Shown piece by piece: positions 1 to 7,465 of a stretch of DNA of 33,851 nucleotides. The stretch spans positions 1-33,851 of the forward strand of contig JAKORH010000020.1 of the NCBI GenBank assembly GCA_029777935.1, read 5' to 3'. The notes beneath the pieces were generated by a model. It made no database searches. It saw only the letters and a program-made list of their open reading frames with translations, and was not told the origin of the DNA. The stretch comes from Pseudomonadota bacterium (GTDB lineage Bacteria > Pseudomonadota > Gammaproteobacteria > Burkholderiales > Burkholderiaceae). Numbering within the stretch: the stretch's first letter is position 1; each line of letters starts with the position of its first letter. A program made the translations under genes and the position numbers.

Positions 1-1
1 C

Positions 2-409
2 GACGACGTGATCAACGTCGCCGGCCACCGGCTCGGCACGCGCGAGATCGAGGAGTCGCTCAGCTCGCACGCGAACGTCGCCGAGGTCGCGGTGGTCGGC
101 GTCGCCGACCAGTTGAAGGGGCAGGTCGCGATGGCGTTCGCGGTGCTGAAGGATCCGTCGAAGACCGCGACGCCGGAACTGAAGCGCGCGCACGAAGGCG
201 AGATGATGAAGGTGGTCGACGAGCAGCTTGGCGCGGTGGCGCGGCCGGCGCGCGTGCACTTCGTCACCGTGCTGCCCAAGACACGTTCGGGCAAGCTGCT
301 GCGCCGCTCGATCCAGGCGATCTGCGAGGGGCGCGATCCGGGCGACCTGACGACGATCGAGGATCCGACCGCGCTCGAGCAGGTGCGCGCGGCGGTCAGG
401 CCGGGCTGA
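2..409 (+). CDS. prpE: Propionate--CoA ligase, C-terminal part (partial at window edge)
   Basis: The last ~135 residues of an acyl-adenylate-forming synthetase; the 5' end lies outside the window and the frame is open from base 2. The segment starts at the hinge region (DDVINVAGHRLGTREIEE), which in this family orients the C-terminal lid domain for the thioester-forming step. It ends with the A10 motif [12 protein letters not shown], whose second lysine is the catalytic, acetylation-sensitive residue. The wording of these motifs fits PrpE (propionate to propionyl-CoA in the cytoplasm) better than acetyl-CoA synthetase, but with only the C-terminus visible an Acs-like specificity cannot be excluded. 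The next gene starts 14 bp downstream, so read-through into it is likely. Confidence 0.8.
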   Translation, partial: DDVINVAGHRLGTREIEESLSSHANVAEVAVVGVADQLKGQVAMAFAVLKDPSKTATPELKRAHEGEMMKVVDEQLGAVARPARVHFVTVLPKTRSGKLLRRSIQAICEGRDPGDLTTIEDPTALEQVRAAVRPG

Positions 410-422
410 TCGCGCACGACGT

Positions 423-1205
423 GTGATCGACTTCACGCTGGAGACCTTCAGTCTCAGCTATTTCCTCGCGTCGTTCCTGCTGCCGCCGATCCTGCTGCTG
501 ATCACGGCGGCGATCGGCGCGGCGGTGCTGTGGCGGCGGCCCTACTCGTGGTTCGCGCGCATGCTGCTCGCGGCATCGCTGGCAGGGCTGCTGGTGCTGA
601 GCCTGCCTGTCGTCGCGTTCTCCCTGTTTTCGCCGCTCGAGGTCAGACCACTCGAACCGGGGCAAGCGCGGCAGGCGCAGGCGATCGTGATCCTGGCGGG
701 AGGACGATCGCGCGGCGCCGTCGAATGGGGCGGCGACACCGTCAACGGTTTCACGCTGGCGCGGCTCTTCTACGGCGCGCACCTGGCGCACACGCTGCAC
801 CTGCCGGTGCTGGTGACGGGCGGCGGCGGCACGCGCACGCGCGAGCCGGAAGCAGTCCTGATGCAGCGCGCGCTGCAGGGCGAATTCGGCATTGCGCCAC
901 GCTGGGTCGAGACCGCCAGCCATACCACGGCCGAGAACGCGAAGTTCAGTGCGCAGATGCTGCGGGCGGCCGGCATCACACGCGTGCTGCTGGTCACGCA
1001 CAGCTTTCACATGCCGCGCGCGGCCGCGCAGTTCGAGCACGCGGGACTCACAGTGATTCCAGCGCCGACCGGATTCCAGGGACTGCGCGAGTTCGAGTGG
1101 CTGCAACTCGTGCCGAGCCCCGATGCGCTGCGGCTGTCGCACGTGGCGCTGCGCGAATGGCTGGCGCTGGCACGCGATCGGATAATCTCGCGCCTCGGCT
1201 CTTGA
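423..1205 (+). CDS. YdcF/SanA family (DUF218) membrane protein
   Basis: 260 aa, GTG start. Two hydrophobic N-terminal segments (about residues 12-36 and 44-70) precede a DUF218 domain from about residue 85, beginning AIVILAGG and including VLVTGGGG and the TAENA and LLVTHSFHMPRA motifs typical of YdcF/ElyC/SanA proteins. Members with two N-terminal helices act at the inner membrane; ElyC is linked to envelope and lipid-carrier metabolism in E. coli, but the exact reaction is not established. The start is chosen because it directly precedes the first membrane segment; no strong Shine-Dalgarno is visible, and coupling to the gene ending at 409 may help. The next gene begins 11 bp after the stop. 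Confidence 0.8.
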   Translation: MIDFTLETFSLSYFLASFLLPPILLLITAAIGAAVLWRRPYSWFARMLLAASLAGLLVLSLPVVAFSLFSPLEVRPLEPGQARQAQAIVILAGGRSRGAVEWGGDTVNGFTLARLFYGAHLAHTLHLPVLVTGGGGTRTREPEAVLMQRALQGEFGIAPRWVETASHTTAENAKFSAQMLRAAGITRVLLVTHSFHMPRAAAQFEHAGLTVIPAPTGFQGLREFEWLQLVPSPDALRLSHVALREWLALARDRIISRLGS

Positions 1206-1216
1206 GGGAGAACGCG

Positions 1217-1621
1217 ATGCAGACCAGGAAGTTCCTGACACTCGAGGACGTGCAGAAGATCGGAAGCGCGGCGATCGCCGAGGCGCAGAAGAACAAGTGG
1301 GCGGTGGCGATCGCGATCGTCGACGACGGCGGCCACTTGCTGTGGCTGCAGCGGCTGGACGGCGCGGCCACCGCCTCCGTGTACATCGGACAGGAGAAGG
1401 CGCGCGCCGCCGCGCTCGGCCGGCGCGAGACCAAGCGCTACGAGGACATGATCAACCAGGGCCGCACCGCCTTCCTGTCGGCGCCGCTGGAAGGCATGCT
1501 CGAGGGCGGCGTGCCGATCATCGTCGACGGCCACGTGCTCGGCGCGGTCGGTGTCTCGGGCGTGCAGTCGAGCGAGGACGCGCAGATCGCGAAGGCGGGC
1601 ATCGCAGCGCTGGGCGCTTGA
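1217..1621 (+). CDS. GlcG/HbpS family (heme-binding-like) protein
   Basis: 134 aa. The sequence runs through the family landmarks: LTLEDVQKIGSAAIAEA near the N-terminus, VAIAIVDDGGHLLWLQRLDGA in the middle, then a C-terminal VDGHVLGAVGVSG region. This is a small single-domain alpha/beta fold (DUF336). HbpS binds heme in Streptomyces, whereas GlcG is a glycolate-locus protein of unknown biochemistry, so heme binding is not assured here. A clear ribosome-binding site (GAGGGAG, 1204-1210) lies 6 nt before the ATG and overlaps the stop codon of the DUF218 gene, so the two are probably cotranscribed. No signal peptide is evident, which suggests a cytoplasmic location. Confidence 0.78.
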   Translation: MQTRKFLTLEDVQKIGSAAIAEAQKNKWAVAIAIVDDGGHLLWLQRLDGAATASVYIGQEKARAAALGRRETKRYEDMINQGRTAFLSAPLEGMLEGGVPIIVDGHVLGAVGVSGVQSSEDAQIAKAGIAALGA

Positions 1622-1726
1622 CTTGTCGCCCCGGCGAAGGCCGGGGCCCAATTCCAGGTTCGATAACTTGGGTCCCGGCCCCGGCTTAGGACCCGCCGGG
1701 GCAGGCTCTGCGCCGGGACGACGGCG
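1622..1726. repeat. REP-like GC-rich palindromic element
   Basis: This intergenic stretch is built from GC-rich inverted repeats. There is a perfect 7-bp stem CCCCGGC/GCCGGGG with loop GAAG at 1629-1646, then further CCGGGG/CCCCGG blocks around 1675-1720, ending in GCCGGGACGACGG. The left end and the reverse complement of the right end read alike (GTCGCCCCGGCG versus CGTCGTCCCGGCG), so the element looks like a pair of inverted REP units. Such CCGGCGAAGGCCGGGG repeats are common interspersed elements in GC-rich proteobacteria. It sits after a co-oriented gene and could also act as a transcription terminator or 3'-end stabiliser, although there is no U tract. Confidence 0.6.
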
Positions 1727-1779
1727 CGCTTGAATCGATCCGAGCCCTCGCCGCGCGGCTGTACCTATACTCGCGCGCC

Positions 1780-2247
1780 ATGAAGACGCTCGACCGCATC
1801 GATCGGCAGATCCTCGCCATCCTGCAGCAGGATGGGCGGCTGACCAACCAGGCGCTGTCCGAGCGCGTGGCACTGTCGCCGCGCGCCTGCCTCGAGCGCG
1901 TGCGCGGCCTGGAGAAGGCGGGCTACATCGGCGGCTACATGGCGCTGGTCGAGCCGCGCAAGCTCGGCGGCCTGCTGACGATCATCGTGGAAGTATCGCT
2001 GCGCGACCAGTCGGCCGCCACGCACGCGCGCTTCGAAGCGCGCATGCGAGCGGCCGACGAGGTGATCGAATGCTTCCTCGTCTCCGGGGCGTGCGACTAC
2101 GTGCTGCGGCTGGCGTGCCGCAGCCTCGATCACTACCGGGATCTGACCAACGCGTGGACCGACGATCCGACGCTGGGCGTCGAGCGCATCGCGTCCAAGC
2201 CCGAGCTGCAGACGGTCAAGCCGTTTCGCGGCTATCCGATTCCGTGA
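1780..2247 (+). CDS. Lrp/AsnC family transcriptional regulator
   Basis: 155 aa, the usual length for the family. The N-terminus reads LDRIDRQILAILQQDGRLTNQALSE, the signature Lrp helix-turn-helix, followed by SPRACLERVRGLEKAGYIGGY, which carries the recognition helix and wing. The C-terminal part (about 70-150) is the RAM/ligand-binding alpha-beta domain, with the VSGACDYVLRL motif that lines the amino-acid-binding interface. Lrp proteins form dimers and octamers and respond to amino acids. An ornithine aminotransferase lies 0.85 kb downstream on the same strand, so amino-acid catabolism is a plausible target, but this is inference. The last 32 bp overlap the 3' end of the convergent HD-domain gene. 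Confidence 0.9.
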   Translation: MKTLDRIDRQILAILQQDGRLTNQALSERVALSPRACLERVRGLEKAGYIGGYMALVEPRKLGGLLTIIVEVSLRDQSAATHARFEARMRAADEVIECFLVSGACDYVLRLACRSLDHYRDLTNAWTDDPTLGVERIASKPELQTVKPFRGYPIP

Positions 2248-2899
2248 GCGCGTTGCCGTCGCCACGCGCGAGCGCCGCTTGCAGGTTTGCGCGCGCGGGC
2301 GCCTCGAACGCCCCGCGGCAGGCTTCGGAACGGTAGATCGCCCCGCGCGCCAGCAGCCGCCGGTAAAACGGCCGCCGCAGGCGGCAGAAATAGGCGTAGG
2401 CCGCCTCGTCGTCCTCGAGACGGATCAGCGCGCGCTGCTCCGCGACCACCGCGCGCAGGTAGCGTTCGAACTGCGCGGGCGGCGCCGCCAGCCGCAGCAG
2501 ATCGAGGTCGAGCACGAGCTCGGCCTCCGGCGAACGCGGCAGATGCTCGGCGGTGTCGAGCACGATCTGCTCGGCGCGCTCGATGCAGTCGAGCGTCAGC
2601 CCGTTCGCGTAGACGCGCAGAAGCTGCGCCGACAGCGCCTCGTTGGCGCCGCGCGCCGCGCCGGGCACGTATACCGCGTCGTGGAACAGCAGCGCCAGCG
2701 CTTGCGCGCAGGTCAGCGTCGCGCCGAGGCCGAGTGCCGCGTCGAGCATCTCGCCGATGTGCTCGCGGTCGTGGTAGCGGCGGTGCGGCTCGTCGTAGAA
2801 CGCCAGCACCTGCTCGATGCGCTGCGCGGAGAAGCCGGCGCGCCGCAGCCCCGCGAGCGCAGGATGCGTGCCGGCCGGCGTAGTGAAGAAGGTCGTCAT
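2216..2899 (-). CDS. HD-domain metal-dependent phosphohydrolase (COG4339-like)
   Basis: 227 aa from the ATG at 2899. An upstream in-frame extension to 3028 exists, but it has no recognisable content and would run into the rocD promoter region, so the shorter start is preferred. Seen motifs are YHDREHIGEM (metal-ligand His), LLFHDAVY (the HD pair), DTAEHLP and LDLDLLRLA, followed by YLRAVVAEQRAL and a C-terminal RRLLARGAIY. This order matches the predicted HD-superfamily hydrolases of COG4339, whose natural substrate is unknown. The gene is convergent with, and overlaps by 32 bp, the Lrp-type regulator, and is divergent from rocD. Confidence 0.82.
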   Translation of the reverse strand: MTTFFTTPAGTHPALAGLRRAGFSAQRIEQVLAFYDEPHRRYHDREHIGEMLDAALGLGATLTCAQALALLFHDAVYVPGAARGANEALSAQLLRVYANGLTLDCIERAEQIVLDTAEHLPRSPEAELVLDLDLLRLAAPPAQFERYLRAVVAEQRALIRLEDDEAAYAYFCRLRRPFYRRLLARGAIYRSEACRGAFEAPARANLQAALARGDGNALTESDSRETA

Positions 2900-3092
2900 G
2901 GCGCGATCGTAGGAACTTGCCGCGCGCCGGCCAACGAAAATCGGCGTGAATATTCGACAACGCAGATTCGGCGGTTCGAGGCGGCGCAGGCGACCGAAGC
3001 GGAAGCCGCGCGACGCGAGTTTCGCCACCGTCGTCGCGGCTCGTCACTAGACTTTTTCGTATGCGGCACGAACGCCGCGCACGAGGCCGACG

Positions 3093-4331
3093 ATGGACAC
3101 CCGGCGCACTCCGAGCACTGAAGCGATCGCGCGCGAGGCAGCGGTCGCGGCACACAACTACCACCCGTTGCCGGTCGTGCTGGCGAGCGGGCGCGGCGAA
3201 TGGCTGACCGACGTCGACGGCAAGCGCTATCTGGACATGATGAGCGCGTACTCGGCCGTCAGCCACGGCCACGCGCACCCGCGCCTGGTGCGCACGCTCG
3301 CCGAGCAGGCGCAGCGCGTCGCGGTCACGTCGCGCGCTTATCACACCGACACGCTGGCACCCTTCCTCGAGAAGCTCGTCGAGCTGACGGGACTCGACCG
3401 CGCTCTGCCGGCCAATGGCGGCGCCGAATCGGTCGAGACCGCGATCAAGGCGGCACGGCGCTGGGGCTATCGCGTGAAAGGTATTGCCGCCGGCCGCGCC
3501 GAGATCGTGGTGGCGCGCGGCAACTTCCACGGCCGCACGACGACGATCGTCGGCTTCTCGACCGAGCCCGCGTATCGCGACGGCTTCGGCCCTTTCGCGC
3601 CGGGATTCCGCCACTTCGACTTCGGCAACGAGGCATCGCTCGCGGCGGCGATCAACGAGAACACCTGCGCCGTGCTGATCGAGCCGATCCAGGGCGAAGC
3701 CGGCATCATCGTGCCGCCGGACGGATTCCTGCGCGCCGCGCGCCGCCTCTGCGACGAGCGCAACGTGCTGCTGATCGTCGACGAGATCCAGTCCGGGCTG
3801 GGCCGCACCGGGCGCTGGTTCGCGTTCCAGCACGAGGGCATCCGGCCCGACGGGCTGATCCTCGGCAAGGCGCTCGGCGGCGGGCTGCTGCCGGTGAGCT
3901 GCTTCGTGGCCACCGAAGAAACGATGGGCGTGTTCGATCCCGGCAGCCACGGTTCGACGTTCGGCGGCAATCCGCTCGCCGCAGCCGTCGCGCTCGAGGC
4001 ATTGAAGGTGATCGAGGACGAAGATCTCGTTGCGCGCAGCGCAACGCTCGGCGCGCATCTGCTGGAGCGGCTGCGCGCGCTTCGTTCTCCGCTGATCCGC
4101 GAAGTGCGCGGCCGCGGGCTGTGGGTCGGCGTCGATCTGGATCCGGCGCGGGTGTCGGCGCGCAAGGTGGTCGAGCGCATGGCCGAGCGCGGCGTGCTGT
4201 CAAAGGAAACGCACGAAACGGTGATCCGCTTCGCGCCGCCGCTGACGATCGCGCGAGCGTCGCTCGATTACGGTATCCACCAGTTCGCCGAGGTGCTGAG
4301 CGAGTTCGAACGCGACGCGATCGCGTGCTGA
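3093..4331 (+). CDS. rocD: Ornithine--oxo-acid aminotransferase
   Basis: 412 aa, a class-III PLP-dependent aminotransferase. It transfers the delta-amino group of L-ornithine to 2-oxoglutarate, giving glutamate semialdehyde (arginine/ornithine catabolism to glutamate or proline). Visible landmarks are YLDMMSAYSAVSHGHAHP at the N-terminal substrate side, NGGAESVETAIKAAR (PLP phosphate loop), NFHGRTT, IEPIQGEAGI, VDEIQSGLGRTG with the PLP-ring Asp at residue 230, and LILGKALGGG with the Schiff-base lysine K259. The final HGSTFGGNPLA motif is also present. YSAVSHGHAHP favours ornithine aminotransferase over acetylornithine or GABA aminotransferases. The stop is followed by a 104-bp gap. An Lrp-type regulator nearby is a candidate controller. 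Confidence 0.88.
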   Translation: MDTRRTPSTEAIAREAAVAAHNYHPLPVVLASGRGEWLTDVDGKRYLDMMSAYSAVSHGHAHPRLVRTLAEQAQRVAVTSRAYHTDTLAPFLEKLVELTGLDRALPANGGAESVETAIKAARRWGYRVKGIAAGRAEIVVARGNFHGRTTTIVGFSTEPAYRDGFGPFAPGFRHFDFGNEASLAAAINENTCAVLIEPIQGEAGIIVPPDGFLRAARRLCDERNVLLIVDEIQSGLGRTGRWFAFQHEGIRPDGLILGKALGGGLLPVSCFVATEETMGVFDPGSHGSTFGGNPLAAAVALEALKVIEDEDLVARSATLGAHLLERLRALRSPLIREVRGRGLWVGVDLDPARVSARKVVERMAERGVLSKETHETVIRFAPPLTIARASLDYGIHQFAEVLSEFERDAIAC

Positions 4332-4435
4332 CCACCCGAACGGCGGACATTTTTTCATCCGAAGACAGGATCAACACCGCACCGGACAGCCTTCATATTT
4401 CAGCCTTGGAATCGAAGAAGAAGCCAGGGCTGTTC

Positions 4436-4990
4436 ATGAAGATCGTTTCGGTGTCGGACGCCGCGCGCGCATCCAACGACGCTCCGCGCACGACCTTGCG
4501 CATCGAAAACGGGGGGGCGACTCCGGTGGCCACGCCGCCGGAAACGCCCGATCCTCCGCCCGATCAGCGCGCGAGTCTCGAGCGCGAACTCGACCGGCTC
4601 CAGCAGGCCATCCAGATCGACCGGCACTCCACGGGCCAGCATCTGAACTGGCTGCTGCTGTCACAGGCGGTGTTCATCAACGCCTTCCTGATCGTGCTGA
4701 TGTTCGGCGGCGCGGCGCCGTTGACCTTTTCCGGCTGGCTGCTGGTGGGGTTGGCCGCGCTCGGCGTCATCACGGCCGTCGTTCTGCACACAGCGCTGCG
4801 CCGCACGCGTGATGAACTCGCGCTGCTCGCCCTGCAGCGGCGCGCGGTCGAGATGTCACTGCAGAAGGAATTCGGCCGCACACCGCTGTTTCCGCCGAGC
4901 CGCGGCGATGCGCCGACGGCGGCGCTGCCGGCGATCTTCCTCGCTGCTTGGGCGCTTCTGGTCGCCTACGCGCTGCTGATGCCGCGCTGA
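4436..4990 (+). CDS. Hypothetical three-helix membrane protein
   Basis: 184 aa; I do not recognise the family with confidence. Residues 1-45 are polar and proline-rich. Residues 45-65 look like a short coiled coil (RASLERELDRLQQAIQ). Three membrane helices follow at about 71-93, 99-121 and 162-182, with a basic, charged cytoplasmic-type loop between the second and third (RRTRDELALLALQRRAVEM). The first helix has the pattern NWLLLSQAVFINAFLIVL, reminiscent of small prokaryotic membrane proteins with a cytosolic helix before the membrane pair; that likeness is weak. The start is the first ATG after rocD that leaves this structure intact. It ends 15 bp before the convergent crotonase gene. Confidence 0.6.
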   Translation: MKIVSVSDAARASNDAPRTTLRIENGGATPVATPPETPDPPPDQRASLERELDRLQQAIQIDRHSTGQHLNWLLLSQAVFINAFLIVLMFGGAAPLTFSGWLLVGLAALGVITAVVLHTALRRTRDELALLALQRRAVEMSLQKEFGRTPLFPPSRGDAPTAALPAIFLAAWALLVAYALLMPR

Positions 4991-5005
4991 CTCGTCCGCC
5001 GTGCG

Positions 5006-5800
5006 TCAGCGCGCCCAGCGCGGCGCACGCTTGTCGATGAATGCGTCCATGCCCTCGCGCCCCTCTTCGTGCGCGAAGCTCGCCGCGATCGTATGGCCCG
5101 CCAGTTCGTACGCCCGCGCCAGATCGCACTGGACCTGCTCGTAGAACGCGCGCTTGCCGGCCGCCACGGTCGCGCGCGGCTTGGTCGCGATGTGCGCCGC
5201 GAGCTTGCTCACTTCGGCGTCGAGCTGATCGGCCGGCACCACGCGGTTGACGAGCCCCCACTGCTGCGCGGTCTGGGCATCGATCAGATCGCCGGTCAAC
5301 AGCATCTCCATCGCGCGCTTGCGTGGCAGGTTGCGCGCCAGCGCCACGCCTGGCGTGGAACAGAAGAAACCCCACGTGACCCCAGGAGCGGCGAACTTCG
5401 CCGCTTCCGACGCGACCGCGAGGTCACACTGCGCGACCAGCTGGCAACCCGCCGCCGCGGCGGCGCCGTGCACACGCGCGATGACGGGCTGCGGCAATTG
5501 CGTGATTGTCGTCATCATGCGGCTGCAGCGCATGAGCATCTGCTCGATCTTCGGCTGCTCGCGCAACGCGCGGATCTCCTTCAGGTCGTGGCCGGCGCAG
5601 AAGCCCTTGCCAGCGGCCGCCAGCACGACCACGCGCACCGACTGGTCCTGCGCGATCGCGTCGAATGCCGCCTGCAGCGCATCGATCATCTCGCTGGTCA
5701 GCAGATTGAACTGCTGCGGGCGGTTGAGCCGCAGCGTCGCGATGCCGTCCGCATCGTCGCGCAGCAGGACCGGTTCGAGGGGTTGGGGAACGGCGCTCAT
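5006..5800 (-). CDS. Enoyl-CoA hydratase/isomerase family protein, ECHDC3-like
   Basis: 264 aa crotonase-fold protein. The oxyanion-hole segment GKGFCAGHDLKEI (about 64-76) and the second one near 111-120 (HGAAAAAGCQ) are present. The glutamates that catalyse hydration in classical enoyl-CoA hydratase are absent: the position after GC is Gln120, and the PE position is Pro139-Gly140. The stretch FAAPGVTWGFFCSTPGVALA and the tail KRAPRWAR instead match the ECHDC3 subfamily known from mitochondria and bacteria, for which a classical hydratase activity is doubtful. A strong ribosome site (TAGGAG) overlaps the stop codon of the upstream synthetase gene (gap 9 bp), so translation is probably coupled. 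Confidence 0.85.
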   Translation of the reverse strand: MSAVPQPLEPVLLRDDADGIATLRLNRPQQFNLLTSEMIDALQAAFDAIAQDQSVRVVVLAAAGKGFCAGHDLKEIRALREQPKIEQMLMRCSRMMTTITQLPQPVIARVHGAAAAAGCQLVAQCDLAVASEAAKFAAPGVTWGFFCSTPGVALARNLPRKRAMEMLLTGDLIDAQTAQQWGLVNRVVPADQLDAEVSKLAAHIATKPRATVAAGKRAFYEQVQCDLARAYELAGHTIAASFAHEEGREGMDAFIDKRAPRWAR

Positions 5801-5809
5801 CGGGATCTC

Positions 5810-7453
5810 CTAGACGTCGATCGCGGCCGCAGACTTCGCCTGCTGCCGCAGCTGGAATTTCTGGATTTTGCCGGTCGAGGTCTTCGGAATCTCGCCGAAC
5901 ACGACCCGCTTGGGGATTTTGAAGGCGGCGAGGTGCTGCCGGCAATGCGCGATCAGTTCCTCTGCGGTCGCGGCAGCGCCCTGCTTCAGTTCCACGAAGG
6001 CGCACGGCACCTCGCCCCACTTCGGGTCGGGCTGTGCCACGACCGCGGCGGCCATCACTGCCGGATGACGGTACAGCACGTCCTCGACCTCGATCGACGA
6101 GATGTTCTCGCCGCCGGAGATGATGATGTCCTTGCTGCGGTCCTTGATCTTCAGATAGCCGTCGGGATGAACGACTGCGAGATCGCCGGAGTGGAACCAG
6201 CCGCCGGCGAACGCCTCCTGCGTCGCCCTTGCGTTCTTCAGATAGCCGCGCATCGTGATGTTGCCGCGGAACATCACTTCGCCGATCGTCTCGCCGTTGC
6301 GCGGCACCGGACGCATCGTCTGCGGGTCCAGCACGTCGACCGCCTCTTCCATCGGATAGCGCACACCCTGCCGCGCATTCAGCATCGCACGCGCACCCAC
6401 GTCGAGCTTGTCCCATTCGGCCTGCGGCGGGCAGACAGTCGCCGGACCGTACACCTCGGTCAGCCCATAGACGTGCGTCAGGCTGAATCCCATCTTCTCC
6501 ATGCCCTCGATCAGCGCCGCCGGCGGCGCGGCGCCGGCCACCATCGCGTACACGCGATGCGCGATGCCCTGCTTCATCTCTGCCGGCGCGTTCACCAGCA
6601 GCGCGTGCACGATCGGCGCGCCGCAGTAGTGCGTGACGCCGTGATCGCGAATCGCCTCGAACACCGCCGCGGCCTCGACCTTGCGCAGGCAGACATTCGT
6701 GCCCGCCATCGCGGCGACCGTCCACGGGAAGCACCAGCCGTTGCAGTGGAACATCGGCAGCGTCCACAGGTACACCGGATGGTGCGGCATCGCCCAGACC
6801 AGGATGTTCGACACCGCGTTCATGTACGCACCGCGATGGTGGTAGACGACGCCCTTCGGATTGCCGGTGGTGCCGGAGGTGTAGTTCAGCGCGATCGCGT
6901 CCCACTCGTCCGCCGGCGGCTGCCAGCGGAAGTCGGGCGATCCGGCGGCGAGGAGCGCCTCGTAGTCGAGCGCACCGAGCCGTTCGCCCGGCCCTTCGTA
7001 CGTTGCGTCGAGCACGTCGATCACCTCGATCGGCCGCCTGATCTGCGCCAGCGCCGCCCTCGCCACCGGAGCGAACTCGCGGTCGACGAGAAACAGCTTC
7101 GCTTCGCCGTGCTCGAGCATGAACGCGACCGACGCCGCGTCGAGCCGCGTGTTGATCGCATTCAGCACGCAACCCGCCATCGGGACGCCGAAGTGCGCCT
7201 CGACCATCTCGGGCGTGTTGGGCAGCAGCGCGGCGACGGTGTCGCCGCGGCCGAGCCCGCGCTTGTTAAGCGCCCCGGCGAGCCGCCGGCAGCGCGCGTA
7301 CAGCTCGGCCCACGTGCGCTGCAGCGACCCGTGGATCACCGCGACCCGTTCCGGGAAGACCGTGGCAGATCGTTCGAGGAACGTCAGCGGAGTCAGCGGC
7401 GCGTAGTTGGCCGGGTTCCTGTCGAGGCCGGTGTCGAAGACGGAGGATGGCAT
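5810..7453 (-). CDS. Medium-chain/methylmercaptopropionate-type acyl-CoA synthetase
   Basis: 547 aa, full-length AMP-forming acyl-CoA synthetase. The ATP/phosphate loop YTSGTTGNPKG is at 191-201, followed by the A5-type motif VYGLTEVYGPAT, the ribose-binding GWFHSGDLAVVHPDGY and the hinge KDRSKDIIISGGENIS. The A10 motif IPKTSTGKIQKF has its catalytic lysine at about K529. The N-terminal NPANYAPLTPLTFLERSA is typical of the group that includes DmdB (methylmercaptopropionyl-CoA ligase) and general medium-chain ligases, so the substrate is a short or medium acyl chain but is not resolved. It lies 12 bp after a deacylase gene and 9 bp before a crotonase gene. The A10 lysine sits in the PKxxxGK context that protein acetyltransferases modify, which makes the neighbouring deacylase notable. 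Confidence 0.85.
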   Translation of the reverse strand: MPSSVFDTGLDRNPANYAPLTPLTFLERSATVFPERVAVIHGSLQRTWAELYARCRRLAGALNKRGLGRGDTVAALLPNTPEMVEAHFGVPMAGCVLNAINTRLDAASVAFMLEHGEAKLFLVDREFAPVARAALAQIRRPIEVIDVLDATYEGPGERLGALDYEALLAAGSPDFRWQPPADEWDAIALNYTSGTTGNPKGVVYHHRGAYMNAVSNILVWAMPHHPVYLWTLPMFHCNGWCFPWTVAAMAGTNVCLRKVEAAAVFEAIRDHGVTHYCGAPIVHALLVNAPAEMKQGIAHRVYAMVAGAAPPAALIEGMEKMGFSLTHVYGLTEVYGPATVCPPQAEWDKLDVGARAMLNARQGVRYPMEEAVDVLDPQTMRPVPRNGETIGEVMFRGNITMRGYLKNARATQEAFAGGWFHSGDLAVVHPDGYLKIKDRSKDIIISGGENISSIEVEDVLYRHPAVMAAAVVAQPDPKWGEVPCAFVELKQGAAATAEELIAHCRQHLAAFKIPKRVVFGEIPKTSTGKIQKFQLRQQAKSAAAIDV

Positions 7454-7465
7454 GGTCGGCAGTAC

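Noticed and set aside
2232..4058. A minus-strand open frame of over 600 codons across the HD gene and rocD.
   Set aside because: It has no conserved motif, and rocD with its PLP lysine occupies the opposite strand; it is a shadow frame.
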